Assembly: GCF_963675395.1 (NCBI RefSeq)
Contig: NZ_OY776223.1
Location: forward strand, 558,001-622,000
Origin: an uncultured Vibrio sp.
GTDB lineage: Bacteria; Pseudomonadota; Gammaproteobacteria; Enterobacterales; Vibrionaceae
DNA: 64,000 nucleotides
Direction of reading: 5' to 3'
Made by a program: the position numbers and the translations under genes. This document shows, piece after piece, positions 8,801 to 17,583 of the stretch. Under the pieces are notes generated by a model that did not search any database, was not told the DNA's origin, and saw only the letters and a program-made list of their open reading frames with translations. The number at the start of each line of letters is the position of its first letter. Position 1 is the first letter of the stretch.

Positions 8801-8871
8801 CTTACCACAAACAACAAGGTCGCATTGTTGATTGTGAAAATTTTATTTTTACTAATTTGAGAGTAAATACT

Positions 8872-9150
8872 ATGAAATTCGAAGCAGTAGTACGTACTGA
8901 ACTAGGTAAAGGTGCGAGCCGCCGCCTACGTCACGCTGGCAAATTCCCTGCAGTTGTATACGGCGGTGAAGAAGCAGCAGTAGCTATCGTTCTTAACCAC
9001 GATGAAATCGTTAACCAAATGGACAAGCCTGAGTTCTACGAAGCGCTAGTTCTAGTTATCGATGGCAAAGAAGTTAACGTTAAGCCACAAGACGTTCAAC
9101 GTCACGCGTTCAAGCCAAAAGTTGAACACATGGACTTCATCCGTATCTAA
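8872..9150 (+). CDS. rplY: 50S ribosomal protein L25
   Basis: 92 residues starting [20 protein letters not shown], the short gamma-proteobacterial L25 (about 94 residues) without the CTC extension. It binds 5S rRNA loop E. An open frame extends 44 codons upstream, but the family start is at this ATG. Codon choice is strongly biased, as expected for a ribosomal protein gene. A strong terminator follows. The order radD...rplY is as in E. coli, with the two-component operon between. Confidence 0.96.
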   Translation: MKFEAVVRTELGKGASRRLRHAGKFPAVVYGGEEAAVAIVLNHDEIVNQMDKPEFYEALVLVIDGKEVNVKPQDVQRHAFKPKVEHMDFIRI

Positions 9151-9239
9151 TTCCCTACCAAGGAATTTCTCGGATTAAATCCAAACCTTTTGCATAAAAG
9201 ATAACCGGACTTACCAACCGACCTATCTTAAAAAATTTC

Positions 9240-9272
9240 AAAACCCCGGAGACTTACCACCTCCGGGGTTTT
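9240..9272 (+). terminator. Rho-independent terminator of rplY
   Basis: A 12-bp stem AAAACCCCGGAG / CTCCGGGGTTTT has a 9-base loop. It works best on the plus strand. Confidence 0.9.
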
Positions 9273-9655
9273 ACTATTTTAGGCCCTTCCCCCTCCCATC
9301 TCAGTAAGCTGTCCACTGCCCTAAAAAGTATAAGGTCATGCGCTCGCTGCTTCTTAATTGAGACAATAATAGAGAAATCTAAAATTTCACTCTTTGCCTG
9401 CTTGATGCCTCAAAATATTCGTCCCGATCTACATCAATAGGGTGCAATTCCATTAACTGCTTCACAAAAATAGCCCCAAAAAATACAAGTTATACTCTAA
9501 AAACCGTTTCTGTTTATTTGTAGACAACGCTTGCAGGCTGACTAACTGACTGATTTGATAAAAATATAAATAAGATCTTGGTCACTAAACTTTAACGTTA
9601 ATTCCGTATATTGCACGCCGTAACAATAACAAAATCACAAACAAAGGTTCTCTTT
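9273..9655. other. Gene-free interval before ushA
   Basis: About 380 bases, AT-rich towards the right end. I see no credible ORF, RNA gene or strong palindrome. The ushA promoter presumably lies in the last 150 bases. Confidence 0.5.
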
Positions 9656-11359
9656 ATGCAATTTTCGAAATCTCTCTTGGTACTTTCAGTCGGCGCGGTT
9701 TTGGCAGGATGTGGGTCAGACAGCGACAGTATTTCCATCACTTGCGAAACCGCTGATTCATGTACAAAATTCACCGTTCTTCATACTAACGATAATCATG
9801 GTCGCTTTTGGCATAACGATGATGGCGAATACGGCATGGCTGCACGCCAAACTTTAATCCAATCTATTCGTGCAGAAGTGGAAGCAAACGGCGGTGAATC
9901 CATTCTCCTGTCTGGTGGAGATATCAACACTGGTGTACCAGAGTCAGATATGCAAAATGCTGAGCCAGATTTCATCGGCATGAACCTTATCGGCTACGAT
10001 GCAATGGCTGTTGGTAACCACGAATTTGATAATTCGCTAGATATATTGGATATGCAAGCTGAATTGGCAGACTTCCCTATGCTGGCAGCCAACATCTACA
10101 AGAAAGATACCGACGGTAATGTGACCGATGAACGTTACTTTGCACCGTACAAAGTGTTCACGATTAACGGCCTAAACGTGGCGGTTGTTGGCCTTACCAC
10201 AAAAGATACGGCAAAACTGGTTAACCCGGACAACGTGGCGGACATCTACTTCGAAGATCCTCAAGTTGAGATTAAGAAAGTTCTTCAAGAAATCGAAGAC
10301 AACGAAAATGTCGACCTTGTCTTTGCAACCACTCACATGGGTCACTATCACGACGGTAACCATGGCAGCGAAGCACCGGGTGATGTACTGCTAGCCCGCT
10401 CTCTTGAAGAAGGTCAGTTAAATGCCATCATTGGTGGCCACTCACAAAACCCTGTTTGTATGGAACCGGGAACCAACGAATACGCGGATTTCAACCCAGG
10501 CGATGACTGTACTCCAGACCAACAAAATGGCACTTACATCATGCAAGCCCATGAATGGGGTAAGTACGTGGGTCGCGCCGACTTTGAATACTTTGACGGT
10601 CAACTGCACCTCGCCAACTACGCATTGATTCCAGTTAACCTACTCGATGAAAACGACCAAGTGATTGGTGAATATATCCAACCTGACGCGACCGTCCAAG
10701 ATACGCTTCGTACCTACCAGGAGCAAGGGCAAGAACTGCTTGATGTTGTTGTCTCTAACACCGACGGAAAACTGGAAGGTGATCGCAGCGTTGTACGCTC
10801 ACAGCAAACGAACCTCGGCCATCTTCTGGGCAAAGCATACCGAACGTACAACCTAGTTAATGCTGACTTTGGCGTGATGAACTCTGGTGGTGTTCGCGAC
10901 TCAATTCAGACAGGCGATATTACCTATCGTGACGTCCTTACTGTACAGCCATTTGGTAACTTCGTAACGAAAGCGACCATGACAGGTCAACAAGTACAGG
11001 ATTACCTAGATGTTGTTGCTACGAAGTCTGCAGGCTCTGGTGCTTACGCTCAACTGGATAACATTACGCTGGATGTCGATTGTGACGCTGGCTCTGTATC
11101 AATCACTGACATTAATGGCAAAGGTTTTGACTTGGACGCCACTTATACCTTCTCTGTGATCAGCTTCAGTGCCGCTGGTGGGGACGACTATCCTGTCATT
11201 GACGTTGAGTCAACCCAAATGACCGATGCTTCTGTGTTGCGAGAGTTCTTTGTTAATAACCCGCAAATTTCAGCGGCAGACTACGAGAAGAACTTAGGTA
11301 ATATTCAGTACTTCAGCAACAGCCAAGCAGTGACAGGTTGCCCAGCAACGAGTAGCTAA
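9656..11359 (+). CDS. ushA: UshA-like UDP-sugar hydrolase / 5'-nucleotidase, lipoprotein form
   Basis: 567 residues. The start chosen gives a lipoprotein signal (QFSKSLLVLSVGAVLAGC, lipidated Cys at about 19). An in-frame start 15 codons upstream would place extra residues before it. The metallophosphoesterase domain has HTNDNHGRF and VGNHEFDNS. The substrate-domain pattern is close to E. coli UshA (GGHSQNPVCM, QQNGTYIMQAHEWGKYVGRA cut short here, and SGGVRDSI). The family hydrolyses nucleotides and UDP-sugars outside the cytoplasm with a dinuclear metal site. E. coli UshA is soluble in the periplasm, while this one should be membrane-anchored. It is a single gene ended by a terminator. Confidence 0.88.
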   Translation: MQFSKSLLVLSVGAVLAGCGSDSDSISITCETADSCTKFTVLHTNDNHGRFWHNDDGEYGMAARQTLIQSIRAEVEANGGESILLSGGDINTGVPESDMQNAEPDFIGMNLIGYDAMAVGNHEFDNSLDILDMQAELADFPMLAANIYKKDTDGNVTDERYFAPYKVFTINGLNVAVVGLTTKDTAKLVNPDNVADIYFEDPQVEIKKVLQEIEDNENVDLVFATTHMGHYHDGNHGSEAPGDVLLARSLEEGQLNAIIGGHSQNPVCMEPGTNEYADFNPGDDCTPDQQNGTYIMQAHEWGKYVGRADFEYFDGQLHLANYALIPVNLLDENDQVIGEYIQPDATVQDTLRTYQEQGQELLDVVVSNTDGKLEGDRSVVRSQQTNLGHLLGKAYRTYNLVNADFGVMNSGGVRDSIQTGDITYRDVLTVQPFGNFVTKATMTGQQVQDYLDVVATKSAGSGAYAQLDNITLDVDCDAGSVSITDINGKGFDLDATYTFSVISFSAAGGDDYPVIDVESTQMTDASVLREFFVNNPQISAADYEKNLGNIQYFSNSQAVTGCPATSS

Positions 11360-11422
11360 TTACTGAATTGCATAATTTTTTGTACAGAAGCTAAACACGT
11401 TTACAAGCCGAAATTTCTTTCT

Positions 11423-11456
11423 AAAAAAGCCGGGACATTTTTGTTCCGGTTTTTTG
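11423..11456 (+). terminator. Rho-independent terminator of ushA
   Basis: AAAAAAGCCGGGACA pairs with TGTTCCGGTTTTTT, with a T6 tail. Confidence 0.85.
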
Positions 11457-11520
11457 TTTCCATAAATTGCTGAAATTTCTCCACCTTCACAAACTGTTCA
11501 AAAAATGTTCATTTGTGTTG

Positions 11521-11549
11521 TTGACGCCCCTGTGTTGGGCTTCTATGTT
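11521..11549 (+). promoter_or_regulatory. Candidate sigma-70 promoter upstream of the 75-residue ORF
   Basis: TTGACG (11521-11526), a 17-base spacer and TATGTT (11544-11549). It would give a leader of about 220 bases before the ATG at 11779. The rest of 11457-11778 holds no recognised gene. Confidence 0.5.
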
Positions 11550-11778
11550 TGTTAAGGTCTTTCGAATATACAGGCTCGTTAATTAGCTTTTCCGGACAAA
11601 TTGAACGGTAGTGAGAGCGAGTGTGAGAAAGATGCGAATGGCGTTGCAAACACTGCTCTCAAACAATTTGTCTTTAGACTTCAAACTACGGTGACTCGCC
11701 TCAACGCGTACATCAATGAGCAGCGATTATGGACGTCAATGTGTGTCAAATGCTGCCATCGAGTTCAGGAGGTCAAAA

Positions 11779-12006
11779 ATGAAACGAGCCAGCAATAGCT
11801 ACCGACTTCAAATGATTAAGGAAGTGGTTACCCGTAGAGAACGAGAAGCCTGTACGGATCCTATGGCGAAATATATCCATAGACTGATGGATGAACATCC
11901 GACAAGCAAATTAGATGTTGAACTCAACCATCGATTTGCAGGAAACCACTTCGACGAACAAGCAGGAGGTTGGGTTAGCGATACTTGGTCCATGAAAATG
12001 AAGTAG
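11779..12006 (+). CDS. Small hypothetical protein, 75 residues
   Basis: MKRASNSYRLQMIKEVVTRR... to ...WSMKMK. I do not recognise the family. A perfect GGAGG ribosome site 7 bases before the ATG fixes this start, although the frame is open further upstream. The protein is charged and has no signal peptide or membrane segment. The N-terminal half looks helical and basic. It has no cysteines except one (REACTDP). It stands alone between two terminator-ended units, with a candidate promoter about 230 bases upstream. It could be a small regulatory or nucleic-acid-binding protein, but nothing in the sequence proves it. Confidence 0.7.
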   Translation: MKRASNSYRLQMIKEVVTRREREACTDPMAKYIHRLMDEHPTSKLDVELNHRFAGNHFDEQAGGWVSDTWSMKMK

Positions 12007-12047
12007 CGCCAGATACCTGTTTTAAAGTGCATAGAACAGATAGGAGC

Positions 12048-12082
12048 TTCCCGGCTCACACGACGTTAACGCGGGCCGGGAA
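12048..12082. terminator. GC-rich hairpin after the small ORF
   Basis: TTCCCGGC (12048-12055) pairs with GCCGGGAA (12075-12082) over a 19-base loop. There is no T-run, so termination would be weak. It may instead be an mRNA 3' end structure for either convergent gene. Confidence 0.4.
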
Positions 12083-12121
12083 CAAACGCTTTAAAGCCCA
12101 TTGTTTTAAAAAGTAAATGTT

Positions 12122-12370
12122 TTAAAACAAGTCTTGTTGGGGTGAAACATCTTCTTTTGGCGGTTCAGCCTTGCCTTTCCCGGCTAACATCTTTCTTCTG
12201 TACCGCTGACGACATAGCTTGATCACATGAAGCTGCTGAGCAGGTGTATACTTCTGCCAATTAAATCGTTCTTCTCGCTTGCGCATACACCCTTTGCAAT
12301 AACCCTTTTCATCAGCGCTACAAATGCCAACACAAGGGCTGGGGACGCTAAAAAACTCCAATTGCTCCAT
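12122..12370 (-). CDS. DUF1289-family protein
   Basis: 82 residues. The family signature is SPCVGICSADEKGYCKGC, followed by R-x6-FNW. Four conserved cysteines (C-x3-C-x7-C-x2-C) near residues 13-29 suggest a small metal or Fe-S site. The basic C-terminal half (RQRYRRKMLAGKGKAEPP) is less conserved. The family includes E. coli YdhL and has no established role. It is a single gene on the minus strand, convergent with the 75-residue ORF. Confidence 0.88.
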   Translation of the reverse strand: MEQLEFFSVPSPCVGICSADEKGYCKGCMRKREERFNWQKYTPAQQLHVIKLCRQRYRRKMLAGKGKAEPPKEDVSPQQDLF

Positions 12371-12548
12371 GCTAAAACCGTTCTTTAATTGTGAATGTCA
12401 AAAACGACTCAAATACAACAATACATTGCTGTTATCCGGCGGTAAACTGCGTTATGTCAGGCTTATACGAAACTATTACCGTATGCTGACAAAAAACAGT
12501 GTTTTATTAATTACACTTCTTCTCGTTTTTTATAACGGAGTCTATTAA

Positions 12549-12995
12549 ATGAAGCTTAGTCTAAAAACGTTAGTTGCTGCAATCTCCCTTCCTGTTCTGA
12601 TGACTGCATGTGCAAGCAACGGTGACAATGTGAAAGAAATAACGGCTCAAGACTTACAGCACCACAATTGGGAGCTGGTTCAGATAGATGGTAAAAACCT
12701 CGAACTTACTGAACGTCAAAAAGCACCTCGCCTAGAAATTGGTGAAAACCTCACAGCTAACGGTAATGCTGGCTGTAACAACTTCTTTGGCCAGGCTGAA
12801 CTAAAAGACAACCAACTGCGCATCGAAAAAATGGGTATGACCATGAAGATGTGTGTTGGCGATATCATGAATGTAGAAAAAGCGATGTCAGAAACACTAT
12901 CCGATTGGAGCGACATCACACTAACAAAAGATGGTCTGGTTCTTAAAAACGCAGATCACGAATTGACATTTACACTGCGTGACTGGATGAACTAA
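12549..12995 (+). CDS. META-domain lipoprotein, HslJ-like
   Basis: 148 residues. A lipoprotein signal ends in LMTAC (Cys about 21). The META domain begins at about 38 (LQHHNWELVQIDGK) and has the hallmark GNAGCNNFFGQ and MTMKMC. E. coli HslJ is a heat-induced outer membrane lipoprotein linked to novobiocin resistance. This gene is of the same type, but orthology is not certain. The ribosome site is GGAG, 9 bases before the ATG. It stands alone with a strong terminator. Confidence 0.87.
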   Translation: MKLSLKTLVAAISLPVLMTACASNGDNVKEITAQDLQHHNWELVQIDGKNLELTERQKAPRLEIGENLTANGNAGCNNFFGQAELKDNQLRIEKMGMTMKMCVGDIMNVEKAMSETLSDWSDITLTKDGLVLKNADHELTFTLRDWMN

Positions 12996-13021
12996 TCCAA
13001 TACCACGAGTAAAGAGAGATT

Positions 13022-13051
13022 AAGAAAGCAGCCTACGACGGCTGCTTTCTT
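13022..13051. terminator. Rho-independent terminator of the META lipoprotein gene
   Basis: A perfect 12-bp stem AAGAAAGCAGCC / GGCTGCTTTCTT has a 6-base loop. Confidence 0.85.
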
Positions 13052-13376
13052 GCTTTCAATCCCTAACTTTCAACCCCTCAAAATGCTCTTGTCTGTGTCT
13101 CTAATCTCAACCGAAGTTCGGATAAATACATTCATCTGAAAGAATTTTTCGCTCCGTACGGTCACTCTTACCTTGAAATAGCACTCAAGTACTAACCTTC
13201 TATTTTCTCTAATTGATCTCACATTGATGGTAATTCTATGAGTCAATGCGTGAACCCCACGGGTATTCACGTTGATATTAATAATAGATAGCTTACTATC
13301 CATGTAAGAGATTGAATTTTATAAGCCTTATCGCACTCATCGAAGTAAGAATAAATTAACGAAAAGCGGATAATGT
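13052..13376. other. Gene-free interval before ynjB
   Basis: About 325 bases, AT-rich. A minus-strand frame (13070-13303) lacks a ribosome site and resembles nothing. I see no operator that I can name. Confidence 0.5.
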
Positions 13377-14522
13377 ATGAATAAGCTACTGAGCACCATC
13401 GGCATTTTAGCCACAACTTTCGCTACCTACACGTTTGCCGAAGAATGGCAAACCATCGAAAAACAAGCTAACGGACAATCCGTCTACTTTCATGCCTGGG
13501 GAGGCAGCCAAGAGATCAACCGCTATATCCAGTGGGCTGGAAAAGAACTTAAGTCTCGCTACAACGTGACGCTCAACCATGTCAAAGTCACCGATATTTC
13601 TGAAACCACGACTCGATTGATCGCTGAAAAAGCCGCTGGCAAAAACACGGGGGGCAGTGTCGATATGGTTTGGATCAACGGTGAAAACTTCAAGTCGATG
13701 AAAGACAACCAGCTTCTATTTGGCCCGTTTGTTGATACGTTACCAAACTGGCAATACGTAGACAAAACGTTACCTGTCAATGTGGATTTCTCTGAGCCAA
13801 CCGACGGACTAGAAGCACCGTGGGGTGTGGGTCAGTTGGTCTTCATCCATGATACGGAAAAGTTGAACAACCCTCCTCACTCTTTTGCAGAAATGCTCAG
13901 CTATGCCAACGCGTTTCCTAATCGTCTGACGTACCCACGCCCACCCGAATTCCACGGCACCAGTTTTATCAAAGCACTATTGATCGAACTGACTAATAAT
14001 GATCCAGCCTTGCACAAGCCAGTAAATACCGAGTCGTTTGAGCAAGTTACGCAGCCGCTATGGCAATACCTAGATAAATTCCACAAAGTAGCCTGGCGAG
14101 GTGGTAACCAGTTCCCTGCTGGTACGGCAGAAACACTGCAGTTGCTTGACGATGGTCAGATTGATTTAGCCATTACCTTCAACCCAAATGCGGTTTTTTC
14201 TGCCCAGTCGAGCGGCACCCTTGCTGAAACGACTCAAGCTTATGCCATGGACGCTGGTGCGCTATCCAATATCCATTTTCTGGCTATCCCGTGGAATGCA
14301 AATGCCAGTGCAGGTGCGCAAGTTGCGATAAACTTTTTACTAAGCCCTGAGGCACAGTCTCGTAAAGGCGATATCAATGTTTGGGGTGATCCTTCCGTGC
14401 TAAGTAGTGAGTATTTGACAGGGTCTGCGAAGAATACACAACAATTTAGATCAATCAGTGAACCTCACCCAAGCTGGCAAAACGCGCTAGAGCAAGCGTG
14501 GTTAAAACGTTACGGGAATTAG
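13377..14522 (+). CDS. ynjB: ABC transporter substrate-binding protein YnjB
   Basis: 381 residues. A Sec signal peptide (LLSTIGILATTFATYTFA, cleavage after about 21) starts a periplasmic type II binding protein. Features include FHAWGGSQEINRYIQW near the N-terminus and VDMVWINGENF at about 95-105, like E. coli YnjB. It is the first gene of an operon in the order ynjB-ynjC-ynjD-ynjF. The ligand of YnjBCD is not established. The fold is that of spermidine/thiamine/iron binders. The next gene starts 9 bases after the stop. Confidence 0.88.
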   Translation: MNKLLSTIGILATTFATYTFAEEWQTIEKQANGQSVYFHAWGGSQEINRYIQWAGKELKSRYNVTLNHVKVTDISETTTRLIAEKAAGKNTGGSVDMVWINGENFKSMKDNQLLFGPFVDTLPNWQYVDKTLPVNVDFSEPTDGLEAPWGVGQLVFIHDTEKLNNPPHSFAEMLSYANAFPNRLTYPRPPEFHGTSFIKALLIELTNNDPALHKPVNTESFEQVTQPLWQYLDKFHKVAWRGGNQFPAGTAETLQLLDDGQIDLAITFNPNAVFSAQSSGTLAETTQAYAMDAGALSNIHFLAIPWNANASAGAQVAINFLLSPEAQSRKGDINVWGDPSVLSSEYLTGSAKNTQQFRSISEPHPSWQNALEQAWLKRYGN

Positions 14523-14531
14523 TACAGACAA

Positions 14532-16241
14532 ATGTTAAGAGCGCTGTATTTAGTTATTATCGCAGTTTGTATTTTACCTACCATCCCCGGCTTACTCGGG
14601 GTGGTGGTTTCTGCGCTCGGTTATGTACCTCCTATCGGCCTGACCCAGTTCTCGTTAAGCGGCTTTGATGCCGTATTTGATTGGCAAGGGGTATCGACCT
14701 CTATCGGACTCACGCTCTACTCGGCTGTTTTCAGCAGTTATCTGGCGTGCTTGCTCACGTTTGCTATTTTGCAATCGGCTTGGAACAGCAAGTTTTGGCG
14801 AAAAGTAGAGGTTTTCCTTTCACCTTTATTAGCCATGCCACACGTTGCTTTTGCCATCGGTTTTGCCTTTTTGTTTGCTCCGACTGGCATGGGAGTTCGC
14901 GTTGCTACTCAATTTTTTGGCTTCGATCCAAACGCACAAACCGTGAATGATTTAGCGTTGCTGATTAAAGACCCGCATGCGCTTGGCTTAATTATCATGC
15001 TGGCGTTAAAAGAGACGCCCTTCCTGCTGTTGATGAGCATGCCTATTTTGCAGCAACTGAATGTTGGTAAGATTGAAAAAATCAGCCACTCTATGGGTTA
15101 CAGTACTGCACAAGCTTGGTGGAAATGCATTTTCCCTCAATGGTTAGCAAAACTGAGATTCCCGATGCTGGCAGTGATTGCTTATAGCTTATCGGTTGTC
15201 GATATTGCTCTGATCATCGGCCCAACCAATCCACCGACTTTTGCTGTGCTGGTTTGGCAGTGGTTTAATGACCCTGATTTGGCGCTTTTGCCAAGAGCGG
15301 CTTCGGGGGCGGTGATTTTATTTGCTATTGCTACGGGGTTGATTGGCTTTACACGTCTTGTTGAGTGGGTCATCACCAAAGGTATTAAACGATGGCAATA
15401 CTCCGGCCGATCAGGACTCAGTCTACCCGGAAAAACACTCTTCGGCCTGATCACGTTGCTTACTTTTGTTATCGTACCTTTAATGGTGCTTTGGAGTTTT
15501 GCTCAGCGCTGGCAGTTTCCCGATCTCTTACCGACTCGCTACACCCTGCGCTTTTGGCAATATGAATGGGATAGTATTATAGGCACGATAGAGCAAAGCA
15601 TCATCATCGCTATGATCAGTGCTTGCATTGCTTTAATTTTGGCGTTAATTGCCCACGAATATAGGCTTCGTCACCGCTGGCAGGTGCCAGACTACGTTAT
15701 TGCCATCCCGATGCTGATTCCACAATTGTCAGTGCTTTTTGGCATGCAGGTCGTTACCTTGTACTTTAACAGCAACGCCTACTTTTTCTGGGTTTGTTGG
15801 GCACACGTCTTCTTTGCTTTTCCGTTTGTCTACTTGTCGATGGACGGCCCCTGGCGTAGCTTCAATAACGGCTTAACTCGCGTTTCCCTTAGTCTGGGCA
15901 AAACACCGCTGCAAACCTGGCTAAAAGTAAAACTGCCAATCCTGCTGCCAGCCATTGTTTTCGCCTGGGCGGTGGGTGTCAGCGTCAGCTTGGCGCAATA
16001 CCTGCCAACACTGGTGCTTGGTGCGGGTCGAATCAGTACAATCACAACAGAAGCAGTGGCCCTATCCAGTGGCTTCGACCGCCGGGTTACGGCAATTTAT
16101 GCTATTTGCCAAGCGTTACTGCCATTAATGTTCTTCTCTTTTGCCATTTTGCTTAGCCGTTTAAACGGTAAATATCACCGACTTTCAATGAAAGGTTTAC
16201 TTAACCATGAGTCTTTGTCTCGAAAACCTCGCCATCCGTAA
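14532..16241 (+). CDS. ynjC: ABC transporter permease YnjC (two fused permease units)
   Basis: 569 residues, with about 12 membrane segments in two halves. Each half carries an ABC-2 type EAA-like loop: ISHSMGYSTAQAWWKCIFPQW at about 180-200, cut here, and VSLSLGKTPLQTWLKVKLP at about 455-475. It is therefore a fused permease, as in E. coli YnjC (511 residues) and the FbpB/ThiP type. It forms the membrane channel for the YnjB ligand. Its 3' end overlaps ynjD by 35 bases. Slight extension relative to E. coli lies in loops and at the C-terminus. Confidence 0.88.
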   Translation: MLRALYLVIIAVCILPTIPGLLGVVVSALGYVPPIGLTQFSLSGFDAVFDWQGVSTSIGLTLYSAVFSSYLACLLTFAILQSAWNSKFWRKVEVFLSPLLAMPHVAFAIGFAFLFAPTGMGVRVATQFFGFDPNAQTVNDLALLIKDPHALGLIIMLALKETPFLLLMSMPILQQLNVGKIEKISHSMGYSTAQAWWKCIFPQWLAKLRFPMLAVIAYSLSVVDIALIIGPTNPPTFAVLVWQWFNDPDLALLPRAASGAVILFAIATGLIGFTRLVEWVITKGIKRWQYSGRSGLSLPGKTLFGLITLLTFVIVPLMVLWSFAQRWQFPDLLPTRYTLRFWQYEWDSIIGTIEQSIIIAMISACIALILALIAHEYRLRHRWQVPDYVIAIPMLIPQLSVLFGMQVVTLYFNSNAYFFWVCWAHVFFAFPFVYLSMDGPWRSFNNGLTRVSLSLGKTPLQTWLKVKLPILLPAIVFAWAVGVSVSLAQYLPTLVLGAGRISTITTEAVALSSGFDRRVTAIYAICQALLPLMFFSFAILLSRLNGKYHRLSMKGLLNHESLSRKPRHP

Positions 16242-16854
16242 AAACAATGGTGACACGCTTTTCTCAGGATTTAATATCACCGTAGAGAAAGGCGAAATTG
16301 TGACCCTGATGGGACCAAGCGGCTGCGGTAAATCTACTCTGTTAGATGCCATTGCCGGACATCTCTCTAACGAGTTTCGTTATTCAGGCTCTGTGACTCT
16401 CAATGATACAACGCTTGATCCGCTTCCTGCGCACAAACGCAAAGTAGGAATCCTATTTCAGGATGACATGCTGTTCCCTCACTTAACGATATGGGAAAAT
16501 CTGGCCTTCGCACTACCCAATTCCATCAAAGGTAATGCAAGAAAAGAACGCGCGATACAAGCTTTGAAGAATATCTCTTTACTCAAAATTGCCAACTCGT
16601 TCCCCGACCAGGTTTCCGGTGGGCAAAGAGCCCGTATTGCACTGACGCGCATGTTGCTTGCACAACCCAAAGCTGCGCTTTTAGATGAGCCTTTTAGCAA
16701 GTTAGATAAAGACCTCAGAGTCCAATTTCGCAACTGGGTGGTGGAGCAACTTCAGCAAGCTAATATACCGACGATAATGGTCACTCACGATGAAGATGAC
16801 ATTCCCGAAGGAAGTCGCTGTATCACTTGGCCATGGGAGACAGAGAATGCTTGA
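16207..16854 (+). CDS. ynjD: ABC transporter ATP-binding protein YnjD
   Basis: 215 residues. It has Walker A GPSGCGKST (about 36-44), a Q-loop (ILFQDDMLFPH), the signature VSGGQRARIAL, Walker B AALLDEPF and an H-loop VTHDEDD. It is a short ATPase lacking a C-terminal regulatory domain, as in E. coli YnjD. It energises YnjBC import. The start lies 35 bases inside ynjC and the end overlaps ynjF by 8 bases, so translation is tightly coupled across the operon. Confidence 0.92.
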   Translation: MSLCLENLAIRKNNGDTLFSGFNITVEKGEIVTLMGPSGCGKSTLLDAIAGHLSNEFRYSGSVTLNDTTLDPLPAHKRKVGILFQDDMLFPHLTIWENLAFALPNSIKGNARKERAIQALKNISLLKIANSFPDQVSGGQRARIALTRMLLAQPKAALLDEPFSKLDKDLRVQFRNWVVEQLQQANIPTIMVTHDEDDIPEGSRCITWPWETENA

Positions 16855-17458
16855 TCGCTTTAGTATCAAAGTCATCAGAAGGCCACTCACTCAAAGTGCA
16901 AAATTCGTTGATAAGTTTGGCATCACGGCCAATCAAACCACCCTAGTTGGTTTTGTTGTTGGCTGCTTGGCTGTGCCAGCCCTAATCACAGAGCATTACT
17001 TAACCGCTCTGTTGTTTATCCTGCTCAATCGGTTTTGTGATGGGCTCGATGGCGCCTTAGCAAGGATTCAGGGGATCACCGATGCTGGCGGTTTTCTCGA
17101 TATCAGCTTGGACTTCCTGTTTTATTCCCTGATCCCTTTCGGGTTTGTGCTCGCCAACCCTGAACAAAATGCCATTGCTGGTGCCTTTTTGATTTTCTCG
17201 TTTGTCGGAACAGGCAGTAGTTTCCTGGCCTTCGCGATTATGGCCAGTAAACAGGGTATTGATAATCCCGTTTATAAGCACAAATCTCTTTACTACATGA
17301 GCGGCTTAACTGAAGGCACGGAAACCATTGGTGCGTTCATCGCATTTTGTATTTTTCCTCAAAATTTCGCCCTGATTGCCTATTTATTTGGTGCAGCCTG
17401 CTGGTTTACGACCTTTACCCGTATCTATTCCGGTTTCCATACACTCAAAGACAATTAA
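16847..17458 (+). CDS. ynjF: CDP-alcohol phosphatidyltransferase-family protein YnjF
   Basis: 203 residues (E. coli 206). The start MLDRFSIKVIRR is preferred because GGGAGA lies 7 bases upstream; an open frame 19 codons longer runs inside ynjD. The whole catalytic motif D-x2-D-G-x2-A-R-x8-G-x3-D-x3-D is present (DGLDGALAR...GGFLDISLD, about residues 63-87), so it should be active. About six membrane segments are predicted. The family joins a CDP-diacylglycerol or related donor to an alcohol; the acceptor is unknown here. Its place in the ynj operon is conserved, but E. coli ynjE (sulfurtransferase) is missing between ynjD and ynjF. Confidence 0.88.
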   Translation: MLDRFSIKVIRRPLTQSAKFVDKFGITANQTTLVGFVVGCLAVPALITEHYLTALLFILLNRFCDGLDGALARIQGITDAGGFLDISLDFLFYSLIPFGFVLANPEQNAIAGAFLIFSFVGTGSSFLAFAIMASKQGIDNPVYKHKSLYYMSGLTEGTETIGAFIAFCIFPQNFALIAYLFGAACWFTTFTRIYSGFHTLKDN

Positions 17459-17484
17459 CACCGTTTTAAAGTGTTAGCTTTTTT
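17456..17484 (+). terminator. Weak terminator overlapping the ynjF stop
   Basis: TAACAC (17456-17461) pairs with GTGTTA (17471-17476), followed by CTTTTTT. The stem is only 6 bp and includes the stop codon. Confidence 0.55.
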
Positions 17485-17583
17485 GAGACAAAGTACCGTT
17501 AAGTGGCTGTTTTATAAAATATCTAAGCACATACTAAAATGGGGGTATATACTCTTTGGGTACAGAAACCATTTGGAGGTTAT

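Noticed and set aside
8740..9150. 136-residue version of L25
   Set aside because: The 44-residue extension is leader sequence; the family N-terminus [14 protein letters not shown] starts at 8872.
11601..11798. 65-codon open frame upstream of the small protein
   Set aside because: No ribosome site, and it overlaps the GGAGG-led start of the 75-residue ORF in another frame.
13070..13303. 77-codon minus-strand frame before ynjB
   Set aside because: No Shine-Dalgarno sequence, no domain and AT-rich; likely chance.
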